Positions 17,874 to 28,500 of a DNA stretch of 64,000 nt are shown piece by piece (the first letter of the stretch is position 1; every line of letters starts with the position of its first letter). Under the pieces are notes generated by a model that saw nothing but the letters and a program-made list of their open reading frames with translations, ran no database searches and was not told where the DNA came from. Made by a program: the position numbers and the translations under genes. Source of the DNA: Vibrio sp. Y2-5 (GTDB lineage Bacteria > Pseudomonadota > Gammaproteobacteria > Enterobacterales > Vibrionaceae). The stretch covers positions 682,001 through 746,000 of the forward strand of contig NZ_JACVEG010000001.1 of NCBI RefSeq assembly GCF_014596725.1. The letters run 5' to 3'.

Positions 17874-18557
17874 TTACTCGTTGGTGACGGCTCTCTTTTG
17901 AAGTTTAGACAGTAACCATTTAGCAACGAAAGGGAATACACCCAATAAAGCGAATGAGAGCAGAACCGTTGGTGAGACGATCCCCGCTAGCGTTTTTATA
18001 TCGGCCAACTGTGTGCCCGCGTTAAGGTAAACAGCGGTTCCCGGTAACATACCTAACTGACTTACCAAATAGTAACGAAGGGTGGAAATGGGTGTTAGTC
18101 CCATTAAAAGATTGATGAGAAAAAAAGGGAACACGGGAATGAGTCTTAGTGTAAAGAGATAAAAAGCACCGTCTTTTTTTACTCCCGCATTGATCGCTTT
18201 AAGTTTGTCGCTAAAGCGTTGTTGAACCCAATTTCTAAGTAAATAGCGGCTGCTGAGAAAAGCGAGCGTTGCGCCTATGGTACTTGCAAAGGACACTAGA
18301 GCAAGACTAAACCAAAAGCCAAACAGAGCTGCTCCCAATAGAGTGACAACCGCTGCGCCGGGAATGGAAAAGGCTGTAATAACCACATAGGCAACAAAAT
18401 ATATCAGTGCGGAGTAGAAAAGGTTTTGCTCAATGTAGTGAGAAAGACTTGCTTGCTGTGCTTTTGCATTTTCAAGAGTCAGATATTGGCTAAACTCAAC
18501 ACCCAAAAAAACAACCACAGTAACTAAAACTAATCCCAGTATCAGTTTACGACTCAT
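17874..18557 (-). CDS. TVP38/TMEM64 (DedA-like/VTT) family membrane protein
   Basis: ATG 18557 with GGAG six bases upstream gives 227 residues; a TTG at 18569 would add four but covers the ribosome site. There is one N-terminal membrane helix, then the VTT core with FSIPGAAVVTLLGAALFG, a GATLAFLSSRY segment and LRLIPVFPFFLINLLMG, followed by LGMLPGTAVYLNAG. These match the SNARE-associated/VTT family of inner-membrane proteins, whose members (DedA, YqjA, TMEM41B) are linked to lipid or proton transport. It is co-transcribed with the DUF2007 gene. Confidence 0.88.
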   Translation of the reverse strand: MSRKLILGLVLVTVVVFLGVEFSQYLTLENAKAQQASLSHYIEQNLFYSALIYFVAYVVITAFSIPGAAVVTLLGAALFGFWFSLALVSFASTIGATLAFLSSRYLLRNWVQQRFSDKLKAINAGVKKDGAFYLFTLRLIPVFPFFLINLLMGLTPISTLRYYLVSQLGMLPGTAVYLNAGTQLADIKTLAGIVSPTVLLSFALLGVFPFVAKWLLSKLQKRAVTNE

Positions 18558-18689
18558 CAAATACTCCAAAACAGTCGGACAATCATCATTATTTATATTT
18601 CTACTATCTATGGTTGATTAGAAAGGCAAAGTCGAACTTTAATTTCACTTTGGGTTCAACTTTTCTTAAAACAGAAAGCTTCAGAAAAA

Positions 18690-18718
18690 CAAAAAGCACT
18701 CCAAAAGAGTGCTTTTAT
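18690..18718 (-). terminator. tfoY intrinsic terminator
   Basis: The stem AAAAGCACTC / GAGTGCTTTT read on the minus strand is followed by TTTTTG, about 20 nt after the tfoY stop. Confidence 0.8.
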
Positions 18719-18738
18719 ACATTAGGTAGTTTTTAGAT

Positions 18739-19326
18739 TTATAACTTCTGCATGAGCTCGTCGCGACGAGATTGAGGAATCACCGACCAGTGTTTACCTT
18801 CAATTGCGCCTTCTAATGCCCACAGCAACTCTAAACCAACCGTTGTCGTTTGAGTTTCTTGCACCGCTCTAAACGCAGCGACTGCTCCTCTCTGTTGCAG
18901 CATGTCAACAGAATCGATGCCAGCTTTTTTCAGCATACGTTCAGTTGCTAAACGCATGTTGGGGAGATCTTTCAGACGATCGGGTTTAGCTTTTGCTTGA
19001 GCTTCTCGTTCTTGCTTTGCGGCTTCTAAAGCTTGTTTCGCTTGTTCAATAATCTGCTCCGGGGTTTCCCAAGCATTTTCAGGTAAAGCGAAGTATTTTG
19101 TGACAACAGGGAACCCACGTTTTTTATAAACGTATGGCTCATACCCTTGTTGTTGGAAGTTCTTTGAGGAGTGATCATCCGCGCGAATGTGTAGGCGGTC
19201 ATTAACCACCAGAGCAAACATCGCGTCGTCGATGAAAATGCCGAACCCTCCAAACATTGAACGTGATTTCACACATCCAAGCTGCTCGAAAAGCCGCATT
19301 GAGTCTTTTAGTACTGGTTTATCCAT
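18739..19326 (-). CDS. tfoY: TfoX/Sxy family regulator, TfoY type
   Basis: The 195-residue protein has both TfoX domains: N-terminal residues 1-100 ([38 protein letters not shown]) and C-terminal residues about 115-195 ([31 protein letters not shown]), joined by a charged Ala/Lys/Glu linker. In Vibrio two paralogues exist, TfoX (chitin-induced competence) and TfoY (type VI secretion, motility). The neighbouring purR and torD and the cyclic-di-GMP riboswitch in the 5' leader identify this one as TfoY. Translation should be controlled by cyclic di-GMP. Confidence 0.9.
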   Translation of the reverse strand: MDKPVLKDSMRLFEQLGCVKSRSMFGGFGIFIDDAMFALVVNDRLHIRADDHSSKNFQQQGYEPYVYKKRGFPVVTKYFALPENAWETPEQIIEQAKQALEAAKQEREAQAKAKPDRLKDLPNMRLATERMLKKAGIDSVDMLQQRGAVAAFRAVQETQTTTVGLELLWALEGAIEGKHWSVIPQSRRDELMQKL

Positions 19327-19379
19327 GCTGTTAATCTCGGTGTATTTACTAATACGCCACCAAATTCAGGTCCGAGAGA

Positions 19380-19408
19380 ATAGCAAAAGAATACATAGAG
19401 TATGTCAA
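19380..19408 (-). promoter_or_regulatory. Candidate tfoY promoter downstream of the riboswitch
   Basis: On the minus strand a consensus -35 TTGACA (19403-19408) is followed after 17 bp by TGCTAT (19380-19385). Transcripts from here would lack the riboswitch and bypass cyclic-di-GMP control. Several tfoY promoters, some below the riboswitch, are known in V. cholerae. Confidence 0.45.
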
Positions 19409-19437
19409 TCAATGGTCAACTCATGTATATCTTTTTG

Positions 19438-19537
19438 CCATCGGCAACCCCGCTACCTACCACTAATGAATAAACATTTTTGGTTTAGGCCGGAGGCTTT
19501 GCGTCCCACCTTTTCAGATGGTTTGCCCTGTGCGTGA
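19438..19537 (-). ncRNA. Cyclic-di-GMP-I (GEMM) riboswitch, Vc2-like
   Basis: Read on the minus strand, the region starts with CACGCACAGGGCAAACC, continues GGGACGCAAAGCCTCCGGCC and TAAACCA, and ends with GGTAGGTAGCGGGGTT and ACCGATGG-like pairing bases (here GCCGATGGC). These are the conserved parts of the GEMM-I fold, including the P1b GNRA-type tetraloop/receptor elements and the ligand-binding junction. It sits 111 nt before the TfoY start, as Vc2 does in V. cholerae. The P1b loop is longer and AT-rich here (AAAAATGTTTATTCATTAG region). Confidence 0.95.
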
Positions 19538-19550
19538 CATTACTTACAAA

Positions 19551-19580
19551 ATAATAATCAAAAATTTGAATAAGCATCAC
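19551..19580 (-). promoter_or_regulatory. Candidate promoter for the riboswitch-led tfoY transcript
   Basis: TATTAT on the minus strand (19551-19556) would place the transcription start about 6-8 nt before the riboswitch. The -35 position is poor (TGATGC), but a TGTGAT half-site overlaps it, which suggests activator dependence such as CRP. This is a reading of weak motifs. Confidence 0.3.
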
Positions 19581-19671
19581 ACTTATCTGCACTAAATGTG
19601 ATTTTAGTTCAAAAAATTAACTTTATGTTTGCTGTTTTTATTGCTAAGGAAAATTTTGTGAGAGATGTCTC

Positions 19672-19697
19672 TAAAGCCCTAGAGAGTTCTAGGGCTC
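19672..19697 (-). terminator. Hairpin after purR
   Basis: The perfect 9-bp inverted repeat AGCCCTAGA / TCTAGGGCT with a 5-base loop lies 17 nt after the purR stop. The T run is weak (TTTAGAG), so it may be an inefficient terminator. Confidence 0.5.
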
Positions 19698-19713
19698 AAT
19701 TGAGAGTAACTTA

Positions 19714-20721
19714 TTATTTTGTTAGATCTTTTACTGTATCGCGTTCAACGATTTCTGGATGCATTTCAAAGATACGGCGTTCGTGTTCTTTATCTTTAAT
19801 ACGCTCTAGCAGGATCTCGAAGGCGTTTTTACCCACACGACGCTTCGGCTGGTGGATAGTTGTCAGTGGTGGAGAGAAGTACTCAGCCAACTCAATGTTG
19901 TCGTATCCAATGACTGAAATATCGTCAGGTACTCGAACCCCTTTTTGCTGCAGACGTGACATTAGCCCAAGTGCCATTGTGTCATTGAAGCAGAATACTG
20001 CAGTTGGCATTTTGTCCATCGCAATGATCTTATCCGCTGCTAGAACGGCAGTGTCACACTCAAAGTTACCTTCTAGAATCCAGTTGTCATTCACAACTAA
20101 ATTTGCTTCTTCCATTGCGCGACGGAACCCTGCGATACGTTCCTGACAAGCCAGTTTGTTCAAGTGACCGCTAAGACAAGCGATGTCTTTGTGGCCTCTG
20201 TCGATAAGGTACTTAGTGGCTAAGTAACCACCCAGTTCAGAGTTGTCTATAATCTTGTCGGCTTTAGACGCTTCAGGGCCCCAATCCATAATAACTTTTG
20301 GTATGTCAGCATGTGATTCAAGCATTTCTGACAGTTCTTGAGTTAAGTCAGAGCACATCACCAGAATGCCATCAACACGTTTTTCCGCCAGCATGCGGAT
20401 GTAGTCTCTTTGCTTCTCGTAAATGCCACCAGTGTTACACAGAATGAGCGTGTAACCTTGGCGATAACAGTAGCTTTCTACACCATCAATAACTTCAGAG
20501 AAGAACAAGTTGGTAGATTGAGTCACCAACATACCAATAGTGCGTGTAGTGTTACATTTCAAGCTACGTGCTACTGCACTAGGTGCGTAGTTTAGCTCTT
20601 TTACTGCTTCAAGAACTTTCTCTTGAGTTGCTTCAGCAACAAAGCGAGTCTTATTTATTACGTGTGATACGGTTGTGGTTGATACGCCAGCTAAGCGAGC
20701 AACATCTTTAATCGTAGCCAT
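19714..20721 (-). CDS. purR: LacI-family purine repressor PurR
   Basis: The 335-residue protein begins [20 protein letters not shown], then [16 protein letters not shown] and [11 protein letters not shown], the DNA-binding domain and hinge helix almost identical to E. coli PurR. The ligand domain keeps [18 protein letters not shown], the IGYDN motif and [10 protein letters not shown]. PurR with guanine or hypoxanthine as co-repressor represses purine synthesis genes. It is monocistronic, between torD and tfoY. A PurR-box-like site about 190 nt upstream may allow autoregulation. Confidence 0.93.
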   Translation of the reverse strand: MATIKDVARLAGVSTTTVSHVINKTRFVAEATQEKVLEAVKELNYAPSAVARSLKCNTTRTIGMLVTQSTNLFFSEVIDGVESYCYRQGYTLILCNTGGIYEKQRDYIRMLAEKRVDGILVMCSDLTQELSEMLESHADIPKVIMDWGPEASKADKIIDNSELGGYLATKYLIDRGHKDIACLSGHLNKLACQERIAGFRRAMEEANLVVNDNWILEGNFECDTAVLAADKIIAMDKMPTAVFCFNDTMALGLMSRLQQKGVRVPDDISVIGYDNIELAEYFSPPLTTIHQPKRRVGKNAFEILLERIKDKEHERRIFEMHPEIVERDTVKDLTK

Positions 20722-20842
20722 AGATTTGTCCTGTTTTGACTGCTGATTTTAGCTAAATTTTATTAGGTCAAACAAACCTGATTACTGGCCATATTCAGCA
20801 GCGGCGAAGTTGAAAAGCTTCTTGCCTAAAGTCACTAAAACA

Positions 20843-20876
20843 CAAAAACCGCTTTGAAACAGCGGTTTGCGTTTTA
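20843..20876 (-). terminator. torD intrinsic terminator
   Basis: The stem AACCGCTG / CAGCGGTT (loop TTTCAAAG region) read on the minus strand is followed by TTTTTGTGTTTT. It lies between torD and purR. Confidence 0.65.
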
Positions 20877-20911
20877 AATAATGATTCATCATATTTTGCT
20901 GTTGAGTTTAA

Positions 20912-20927
20912 ACCGCAAACGGTTAGC
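20912..20927. promoter_or_regulatory. PurR-box-like site
   Basis: CCGCAAACGGTTAGCT shares the core CGCAAACG with the PurR consensus (about 11 of 16 positions). It lies between torD and purR, where a purR promoter would be. Confidence 0.3.
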
Positions 20928-21001
20928 TCGCAACGTCAAATCATATGCGTAAACTTAACTGCAGTCACAATTCATTGCCTAAGTTGAGACACTGATGAGA
21001 A

Positions 21002-21649
21002 TCAGTTGCCAGTAAGGTAATGCAGGTCCAGTTCTAAAAAAGCGACCAATAATACGGATATTGATGAATAAAACCCTAGTTTATCGACGCTTGAGCAATG
21101 AAAAGAAAATTCTGGTACCCAGCTCAGCAAATGATTACGGATATATTGCGCTTGGAACTGAAGTGCTTTCTCCATATGGGGTTCTTTTTCTAACTCGTTC
21201 GAACGGATAATTAGATGACCAAGAAAATCCAATTCGATAGAAAGATGGTCATAGGACTCATCTGACTGCTTTTGTACGTGAACCCCGTTTTGTTCCATGA
21301 GCAGAGCAATTGCTTGCTCCGGGGTTTCGTCAACACACTTAGATTTATCAAAATAGAGCGATGCATAGGGGAGTGCAGAGTTTTCATCACACTTGGAAAA
21401 TAGATGATAAAAGCTGTTGGCTATTTGAACTTGGGCATCTTGTTGTTTGAGGAGCCGGTTGAGAACTGAAATGAACTTTTGGCTAGCATCAGCCAAATGT
21501 GCATTCTCTCCAAGTCCTGCTAGGAAGTTATGAATTTCTGGAGAGTCATAACGGGCCACTTCTTGCTCGGTCAGTTCATTGGCAAACAGACCTGAAAGCC
21601 ACCAGTAAATTTCAGCACGTTTTTCATTGAATGCTTTAATTTCTTTCAT
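21002..21649 (-). CDS. torD: TorD family chaperone
   Basis: The 215-residue all-helical protein has the TorD features: RAEIYWWLSGLFANEL near the start, SALPYASLYFD in the middle and EELDFLG-type EPHMEKALQFQAQYIRNHLLSW toward the end, with YDHLSIELDFLGHL matching the E-x-D-x-L chaperone motif. It binds the Tat signal and core of molybdenum reductases such as TorA before export. No torA or torC lies in the window, so its partner is encoded elsewhere, as in other vibrios with this gene order. Confidence 0.9.
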   Translation of the reverse strand: MKEIKAFNEKRAEIYWWLSGLFANELTEQEVARYDSPEIHNFLAGLGENAHLADASQKFISVLNRLLKQQDAQVQIANSFYHLFSKCDENSALPYASLYFDKSKCVDETPEQAIALLMEQNGVHVQKQSDESYDHLSIELDFLGHLIIRSNELEKEPHMEKALQFQAQYIRNHLLSWVPEFSFHCSSVDKLGFYSSISVLLVAFLELDLHYLTGN

Positions 21650-21749
21650 CGTTTAGCTCCGGTTCAGCCTTTTTATAAGTCTAAGCAATAATTGAGCTTT
21701 ATATGAAATTTACCGTTCAAATTGTTCAGAAGTTGTACTGTGTGGATAA

Positions 21750-21776
21750 GAAAAAACCCGCACTAGGCGGGTCTTA
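21750..21776 (-). terminator. elyC intrinsic terminator
   Basis: The stem ACCCGC / GCGGGT read on the minus strand is followed by TTTTTTC, 18-40 nt after the elyC stop. Confidence 0.8.
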
Positions 21777-21792
21777 TATAGAGAGTGAAAGA

Positions 21793-22587
21793 TTATTGCT
21801 GGTTTTGTGTCGCTGTTTCTTCATAACCTGCAACATAGTCACGAAGACTCTGCCAAAGTTGACCTAAGCTCTCGTGCCAGAATCTCTCTGTTTGTTCCAA
21901 ATAACGCGCTTTCGGCGTGTATTTCTCCCAAGGCTGAGCAATGTTCACCTGCGCTAGGAAGTTGGTTGGCGCAGGGATAGGGTTTAATCCTGCCGATTCA
22001 AACTCTTTAATCGCTCTTTCCATATGGCTAGCAGAAGTCACAAGTACCAGCTTTCTGTTTTGGACGAAAGCGGCGGCTTGCCTAGCTTCTTCCCATGTGT
22101 CTTTTGCCGTTTCCAACAATACAATGTCAGATTTAGCGACGCCAAGTGCCAAAGCAACGCGTGCAAGCATTCGAGCATGGCTGAACTCACTGCCACCGGA
22201 GTAGCCAGAAAGAATCAGTTTAGATCCCGGATACATGCGAACAATCCGAATACCTTCGGCTAAACGCATCAATGCAGTACGAGAGAGTTCGGACGTAGGA
22301 GGTATGTCGTCGTCAACGACATGACCGTTACCTAAGACCATCACATAGTCAATGGTGCCCTCCACAGGAAGGAACGCAGAGTATTGACGCTCCAGCGGCA
22401 TCAATAAACGGGTTGATATTGGTTGGAACGAAATAAGGAAAAGACTGGTGAGTGAAAATAAAACGATGAGGCTGCCAGTCTTTCGCTTGGCAGTAAACAT
22501 AATCAGCATTAAGCCGATAAATCCCACAATCAGCAGTGCTGGCAAGGGCATTAAAAAGGATGAAACAATCTTTTTCAGCTCAAACAT
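21793..22587 (-). CDS. elyC: ElyC/SanA/YdcF (DUF218) family envelope protein
   Basis: ATG 22587 gives 264 residues; a GTG at 22614 would add nine. Two N-terminal membrane helices (about residues 8-30 and 35-60) are followed by a periplasmic DUF218 domain with YVMVLGNGHVVD, SRTALMRLAEGIRI, KLILSGYSGG, LLETAKDTWEEARQAAAF and VTSASHMERA, the acidic and Ser/His positions of the family. E. coli ElyC is important for peptidoglycan synthesis at low temperature. It diverges from cmoM. Confidence 0.85.
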   Translation of the reverse strand: MFELKKIVSSFLMPLPALLIVGFIGLMLIMFTAKRKTGSLIVLFSLTSLFLISFQPISTRLLMPLERQYSAFLPVEGTIDYVMVLGNGHVVDDDIPPTSELSRTALMRLAEGIRIVRMYPGSKLILSGYSGGSEFSHARMLARVALALGVAKSDIVLLETAKDTWEEARQAAAFVQNRKLVLVTSASHMERAIKEFESAGLNPIPAPTNFLAQVNIAQPWEKYTPKARYLEQTERFWHESLGQLWQSLRDYVAGYEETATQNQQ

Positions 22588-22685
22588 AAACAAAATAGTC
22601 CGAAAAAACAGCACTTGATAATAAAAAGGGATAAACCCTCTTTATTCCTGCTATTCCTATGACAAAATAGCAGCACGAATTCGTT

Positions 22686-23486
22686 ATGATAACTCAAGCC
22701 GCCGTGACAGAAGATCGCAATTTCGACGATATTGCCCACAAATTTGCAAAAAACATTTATGGCTCTGACAAAGGAGAAATCCGCCAAGTCATTGTTTGGG
22801 AAGATCTCGCACAGATATTAACCAATTTTGACCAATCAGAATCTCCATTGCATGTACTTGATGCTGGTGGTGGGCTCGCACAGATGTCGCAGAAGATCGC
22901 CAAACTCGGGCATCGGGTCACCTTATGTGATCTTTCTTCTGAAATGCTCAATCTTGCAAAACAGGATATTGCCAATCATGGCTTGCTTGATCAATATCAT
23001 CTGGTTCATTCTCCTGTGCAAAATATTCAGGAGCATTTAAGTGAACCGGTTGATGTACTGATGTTTCACGCAGTGATGGAGTGGTTGGCAGACCCTAAAC
23101 CGGCATTGGAAAACTTGTTAGATCAGGTTAAACCAGGTGGTATGGCGTCTGTCATGTTCTACAACTATCACGGGCTCGTTTATAAGAATGCGGTTTGTGG
23201 CAACATTCCTCATGTATTAGAGGGGATGCCGCACCGGAAACGATTCAAGCTACAACCTCAAACCGGATTACTTCCTACGGAAGTGTACCAATGGATAGAG
23301 GATGCAGGGTTTGAGATACAAGGAAAATCGGGTATTCGCTGTTTCAGTGATTATATTGGCAATGTGAAAAACATGGGCGAATACCAATACGATGATGTAT
23401 TGGCTTTAGAACGAAAATTTTGTCGTCAAGAGCCATACCTCTCATTAGGCCGATACATACATGTATGGGCTAAGAAAAAACAATAA
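22686..23486 (+). CDS. cmoM: tRNA 5-carboxymethoxyuridine methyltransferase CmoM
   Basis: This 266-residue class I SAM methyltransferase has motif [13 protein letters not shown] near residue 57, the acidic strand CDLSSEML, and [14 protein letters not shown] in motif IV. The gene order before mukF identifies CmoM (formerly SmtA), which methylates cmo5U34 of tRNA to the methyl ester. It lies 11 nt before mukF, the same arrangement as in E. coli, so it heads the cmoM-mukF-mukE-mukB operon. Confidence 0.93.
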   Translation: MITQAAVTEDRNFDDIAHKFAKNIYGSDKGEIRQVIVWEDLAQILTNFDQSESPLHVLDAGGGLAQMSQKIAKLGHRVTLCDLSSEMLNLAKQDIANHGLLDQYHLVHSPVQNIQEHLSEPVDVLMFHAVMEWLADPKPALENLLDQVKPGGMASVMFYNYHGLVYKNAVCGNIPHVLEGMPHRKRFKLQPQTGLLPTEVYQWIEDAGFEIQGKSGIRCFSDYIGNVKNMGEYQYDDVLALERKFCRQEPYLSLGRYIHVWAKKKQ

Positions 23487-23497
23487 CAGGAATAACA

Positions 23498-24835
23498 ATG
23501 GGTGAGTTAACTCAGGAAGCTGTTGAGCAACCTATTGATGAATTGGTTAGCTGGGTAAAACAGCATGATTTCTCATTAAATCTATCGACTGAGCGACTCG
23601 CATTTCTCATTGCAATCGCAGTGCTGAGTAACGAAAGATTTGATGAAGAACTCGGTGAAGGCGAGTTGCACGATGCATTCACTATAGTCACTCGAATGTT
23701 TGAAGATACAGGTGAAGCGTCGGCTTTTCGTGCTAACAACGCCATTAATGAGCTAGTTAAACAACGCCTAATCAGTCGCTTTACCAGCGAACTCACTGAA
23801 GGCGCAAGCATATATCGCCTGTCGCCACTGGCGATAGGTATTACTGATTACTACGTTCGTCATAGAGAGTTCTCTAAGCTTAAGCTATCTATCCAACTCT
23901 CAATGTTGGCAGACGAAATGGCAAAAGCCGTGGAATCTGCGCAGCAAGGTGGTTCAGTTGGATACTGGAAAAAGAACGTTTTCGGTGTATTGAAATACTC
24001 TGTGGGTGAAATCTTTGACCGCATCGATTTAAACCAGCGCGTCATGGACGAACAACAGCAATCCGTTAAAGAGCAAATCGCAGAGCTTCTGAATAAAGAT
24101 TGGCGAGAAGCGATTAATAACTGTGAAGCGCTGCTTTCAGAAACGTCTTCTACGCTTCGTGAGTTGCAAGATACCTTGCAAACCGCAGGCGATGATCTTC
24201 AAACTCAGATTTTAGATATTCAGGAAATCGTGTATGGCGATCCTGAACTTGAGTTTATTGAAGAGACCTTATACAGCTTGCAGATGAAACTTGACCGTAT
24301 AACGAGTTGGGGGCAGCAGGCGATTGACTTGTGGATTGGTTATGACCGCCATGTGCATAAGTTCATTCGCACCGCTATTGATATGGACCAAAACCGCGCG
24401 TTTAGCCAACGTCTTCGTCAATCCTTTAATGACTACTTTGAGCAACCTTGGTATTTGACCTATGCCGATGCTGAACGTCTGATGGATCTACGTGATGAAG
24501 CCTTAATACTTCGTGATGATGAAGTCACAGGCAGCGTTCCAGACGAAGTGGAATACGAAGAGTTCCAGCAAGTAAACGATGAACTTGCTGAGAGAATTGG
24601 CGCTATGCTGCAAGTGCATAAAGACCAAGGACAAGCGATAGATTTGGGTGCGGTATTGCGCGATTACCTCGCCGCTCATCCAAAAACTCATCATTTTGAT
24701 TTAGCACGAATTGTTGTTGATCAAGCCGTTCGACTCGGTTACTCCGAATCGGATTACCGAGCGATTCAGCCGGACTGGCAAGCAATCAACGATTTTGGTG
24801 CAAAGGTACAAGCAAATGTCATCGACAGATATTAA
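23498..24835 (+). CDS. mukF: Chromosome partition protein MukF
   Basis: The 445-residue kleisin of the MukBEF condensin starts with a winged-helix domain ([23 protein letters not shown]), continues through a long helical middle and ends with the C-terminal winged helix that contacts the MukB head ([19 protein letters not shown]). It dimerises through its N-terminus and binds two MukE dimers. It is 11 nt after cmoM and overlaps mukE by 20 nt, so translation of the two is coupled. Confidence 0.97.
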   Translation: MGELTQEAVEQPIDELVSWVKQHDFSLNLSTERLAFLIAIAVLSNERFDEELGEGELHDAFTIVTRMFEDTGEASAFRANNAINELVKQRLISRFTSELTEGASIYRLSPLAIGITDYYVRHREFSKLKLSIQLSMLADEMAKAVESAQQGGSVGYWKKNVFGVLKYSVGEIFDRIDLNQRVMDEQQQSVKEQIAELLNKDWREAINNCEALLSETSSTLRELQDTLQTAGDDLQTQILDIQEIVYGDPELEFIEETLYSLQMKLDRITSWGQQAIDLWIGYDRHVHKFIRTAIDMDQNRAFSQRLRQSFNDYFEQPWYLTYADAERLMDLRDEALILRDDEVTGSVPDEVEYEEFQQVNDELAERIGAMLQVHKDQGQAIDLGAVLRDYLAAHPKTHHFDLARIVVDQAVRLGYSESDYRAIQPDWQAINDFGAKVQANVIDRY

Positions 24836-25586
24836 TGAATACATGCCAGAAAATCTGGCAAAAGCGATCAGCAATCCGCTTTTCCCTGCACTGGATAGTG
24901 CCTTGCGTGCAGGTCGACATGTTTCCAGCGACGATTTAGATAATCACGCATTCCTATCGGATTTTGAAACGGAACTGGCGCATTTTTACCAACGTTATAA
25001 CACAGAACTGGTACGTGCCCCTGAAGGCTTCTTTTACTTGCGTCCGCGTTCTACAACATTGATCAGCCGCAGTATTTTGTCCGAGCTGGACATGCTGGTG
25101 GGTAAAGTGTTGTGTTTCCTCTATCTCAGCCCAGAGCGTTTGGCTCATGAGGGTATCTTTACCAATCAAGAGTTGTATGAAGAGCTGCTTGCGCTAACCG
25201 ATGAGAAAAAGCTCATGAAGTTAGTGACCAACAGAGCGAACGGTTCTGATTTGGATAAAGAGAAACTGTTTGAAAAAGTTCGTGCATCACTTCGCCGTTT
25301 ACGTCGTCTAGGCATGATCATCAATATCGGTGAAACCACAAAATTCAGTATCAGTGAAGCGGTATTCCGTTTCGGCGCTGATGTACGAGTCGGTGACGAT
25401 ATGCGTGAAGCGCAATTGCGCCTAATCCGTGATGGCGAGGCTGTTGTGCATACACAGGAACCCAATCAACATAGTTTGTTAGATGAAGGTTTATTAGAGG
25501 AAGGCCTGTTAGATGAGCACTCGCTAACAGATGAAGACCCCCTAACAGAGCAAGTCGATGAAACAGAATTGGAAGGTGACGCATGA
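24816..25586 (+). CDS. mukE: Chromosome partition protein MukE
   Basis: ATG 24816 gives 256 residues beginning [19 protein letters not shown]; a longer frame to 24711 lies inside mukF. Core MukE motifs are [22 protein letters not shown] and [16 protein letters not shown], with the FRFGADVR strand. The acidic C-terminal tail after residue 220 holds a degenerate leucine/acid repeat ([20 protein letters not shown]), longer than in E. coli MukE. It overlaps mukF by 20 nt and mukB by 4 nt. Confidence 0.96.
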   Translation: MSSTDINEYMPENLAKAISNPLFPALDSALRAGRHVSSDDLDNHAFLSDFETELAHFYQRYNTELVRAPEGFFYLRPRSTTLISRSILSELDMLVGKVLCFLYLSPERLAHEGIFTNQELYEELLALTDEKKLMKLVTNRANGSDLDKEKLFEKVRASLRRLRRLGMIINIGETTKFSISEAVFRFGADVRVGDDMREAQLRLIRDGEAVVHTQEPNQHSLLDEGLLEEGLLDEHSLTDEDPLTEQVDETELEGDA

Positions 25587-28500
25587 TTGAAAGAGGTAAA
25601 TATCAATCGCTGACCATGGTCAACTGGAACGGCTTCTTTGCTCGTACTTTTGATATTGATAGCTTAGTCACGACCTTATCAGGTGGTAACGGTGCTGGTA
25701 AATCGACCACTATGGCTGCATTTATCACTGCGCTTATCCCTGACCAAAGCTTACTGCATTTCCGAAATACAACAGAAGCGGGTAGCTCGCAAGCGTCTCG
25801 TGACAAAGGTCTGTTCGGTAAGTTGCAACCGGGGGCCTGTTACGCGGCACTTGATGTGGTGAACTCTCGCAAACAACGATTACTGTTTGGTGTGAAGCTG
25901 CAACAGGTTGCTGGCCGTGATAAGAAAGTGGATATCAAACCATTCCTTATTCAAGGTTTACCTAGCCACATCAAACCGACGGACATCCTAATCGAAACGG
26001 TTTCAGACAAACATGCGCGCGTACGTCAAATCAACGACGTAAAAGCTGCTGTGTCTGCAATTGAAGGCGCGCACTTCAAAGCGTTCAGTTCGACTGTGGA
26101 TTACCACGCGCAAATGTTTGAGTTTGGCGTTCTGCCGAAGAAACTGCGCGGTAGTAGTGACCGTTCTAAATTCTATCGTTTAATCGAAGCCTCTTTGTAC
26201 GGCGGTATTTCAAGTGCGATTACTCGTTCGCTTCGTGATTACCTGTTGCCACAAAATGGCGGGGTAAAGAAAGCGTTCCAAGATATGGAATCAGCGTTGC
26301 GTGAAAACCGCATGACGCTGGAAGCGATCAAATCAACCCAAGCCGACCGCGATCTGTTCAAGCACCTAATTACGGAATCGACCAACTACGTAGCGGCTGA
26401 TTACATGCGTCATGCCAATGACCGCCGTAACAAGGTTGGACAGACCCTAGAACTGCGCAAAGAGTTGTTAAGCTCCCGTGAAACCTTGATTGAGCAAAAC
26501 AGTTTGCTTAACCGAGTGCATGAAGAACTTGAAATGTTGGTAGAGCAAGAATCTGCACTTGAGCAAGACCATCAGGGTGCTTCTGACCATCTGCAACTGG
26601 TTCAAAACGCATTGCGCCAGCAAGAGAAAATTGAACGCTATCAGGATGATCTTGAAGAGCTGAACATGCGTCTTGAAGAACAGATGATGGTGGTGGAAGA
26701 AGCTCAGGAGCGCTTATTAGAAGCCGAAGAGCAGGCGACAGTTGCGGAAGAAGAGGTGGATAGCCTCAAGACGCAACTGGCCGATTACCAGCAAGCTCTG
26801 GATGTTCAACAAACCCGTGCACTGCAATACCAACAAGCATTGCAAGCGCTAGATAAAGCGCAGCAGCTACTGGGTGATGATGCTATCAGTGCTGAAAACG
26901 CCGTAGCGAAAGTGGCAGAGCTTAAGCAGCAACAGGAAGTGCGCACTTCAGAGTTGCTGTCTCTGAAACACAAACTGGATATGTCGTCTGCGGCAGCGTC
27001 TCAGTTTGAGAATGCGTTTAGCTTAGTGAAGCGCGTGTTGGGCAATGTTGAACGCCAAGATGCAGCTCAACAAGCAAGAACACTGATTCGTCGTGCTAAT
27101 GAAGCCCAACAAGTGACGCAAAACGAACAACAATGGTATGCGCAGCAACGAGATTTAGAACGTCGCTTAGAGCAACAAACCGCTGTTCGTAAACTTGTTG
27201 ATGACTACCAAAAACAACACAAAGTCACTTTGAGTGATGAAATGGCGGTAGAGCAAGAGCTAGAGCGCCATCAAGCGGTATTGGAAAACTTAGAATCGAC
27301 ACAAGAAGAACTGCGTGAGAAACGCAGTGAACAGCGTCGCCTAGAGCAAGACCAACAGCAGAAAATTACTCAGCTTGAAGTTATCGCTCCTGCTTGGATT
27401 AAAGCAAACGATGCACTAGAAGTTCTACGTGAGCAAAGCGGTGCAGAGCTGGCTAACAGCCAATCTGTTATGGCAGAAATGCAGCAGGTATTGGAGCAGG
27501 AGAAAATCCAATCCAACGCTAAAGATAAGCTTGCTGAGCGTCGTGAGGTTCTAGATCAAGAAATTGAACGTTTAGCATCTCCAAGTGGTTCGAACGATCC
27601 TCGTTTGAAAGGTTTAGCCGATACGCTAGGTGGTGTATTGCTGTCGGAAATTTATGACGATATCACCATTGACGATGCGCCATATTTCAGTGCGATGTAT
27701 GGCCCTGCACGTCACGCGATTGTGGTTTCTGACCTGACAGGTATCAAAGAAAAACTGATTGAACTGGATGATTGTCCTGAAGATCTCTACCTGATTGAAG
27801 GCGATGTAGACGCGTTCGACGACAGTTCATTCAATGCCGAAGAACTGGATGGCGCTGTTTGTGTTCAGTTCAATGACCGTCAGATCCGTTATTCACGTCT
27901 GCCAGCTATCCCTCTGTTTGGTCGCGCTGCGCGTGAACAGCGTTTAGATCTATTACGCTCTGAGCGTGAAGACGTAGTTGAGCAACATGCGAAAGCTGCT
28001 TTTGATTCGCAAAAGCTGCAACGTCTATACACCAGCTTCAATGAGTTTGTCGCCAAGCATCTGCACGTGGCGTTTGATGCAGATCCAGAGCAAGCAATTC
28101 AAGTGGCGCGTGATAAACGTAACCAAATCGCTCGTACTTTGGCTGAGTTAGACAGTCAGGATCAACAACAACGCAGTCAAGTGCAGCTCAGCAAACAAGC
28201 GATTTCTGCACTAGATAAAATTGCGCCGAACATGTTGCTGATTGAAGATGATTCTCTAGCGGAACGAGTAGAAGAAATCGCGCAAAAGATTGCTCAGTTG
28301 AGTGAATCGAAAAGCTTTATTTCGGCTCATGGAAAGACGATTGTTGAGCTCGAAAAAGTGGTCAATGCGCTGGATGCAGATCCAGAGCAATTCGACGCAC
28401 TGGAAGAGCAATATCAACAAGCGGATGCAAACCTCCAACAATTGAAAGCGCAGATTTTTGCGTTGTCTGATTTGGTTGAACGCCGTCATCACTTTGCTTA

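Noticed and set aside
19598..20146. A 182-codon plus-strand frame over purR.
   Set aside because: It lies antisense to the well-supported purR coding sequence and its Ser/Arg-rich product is typical of an antisense shadow.
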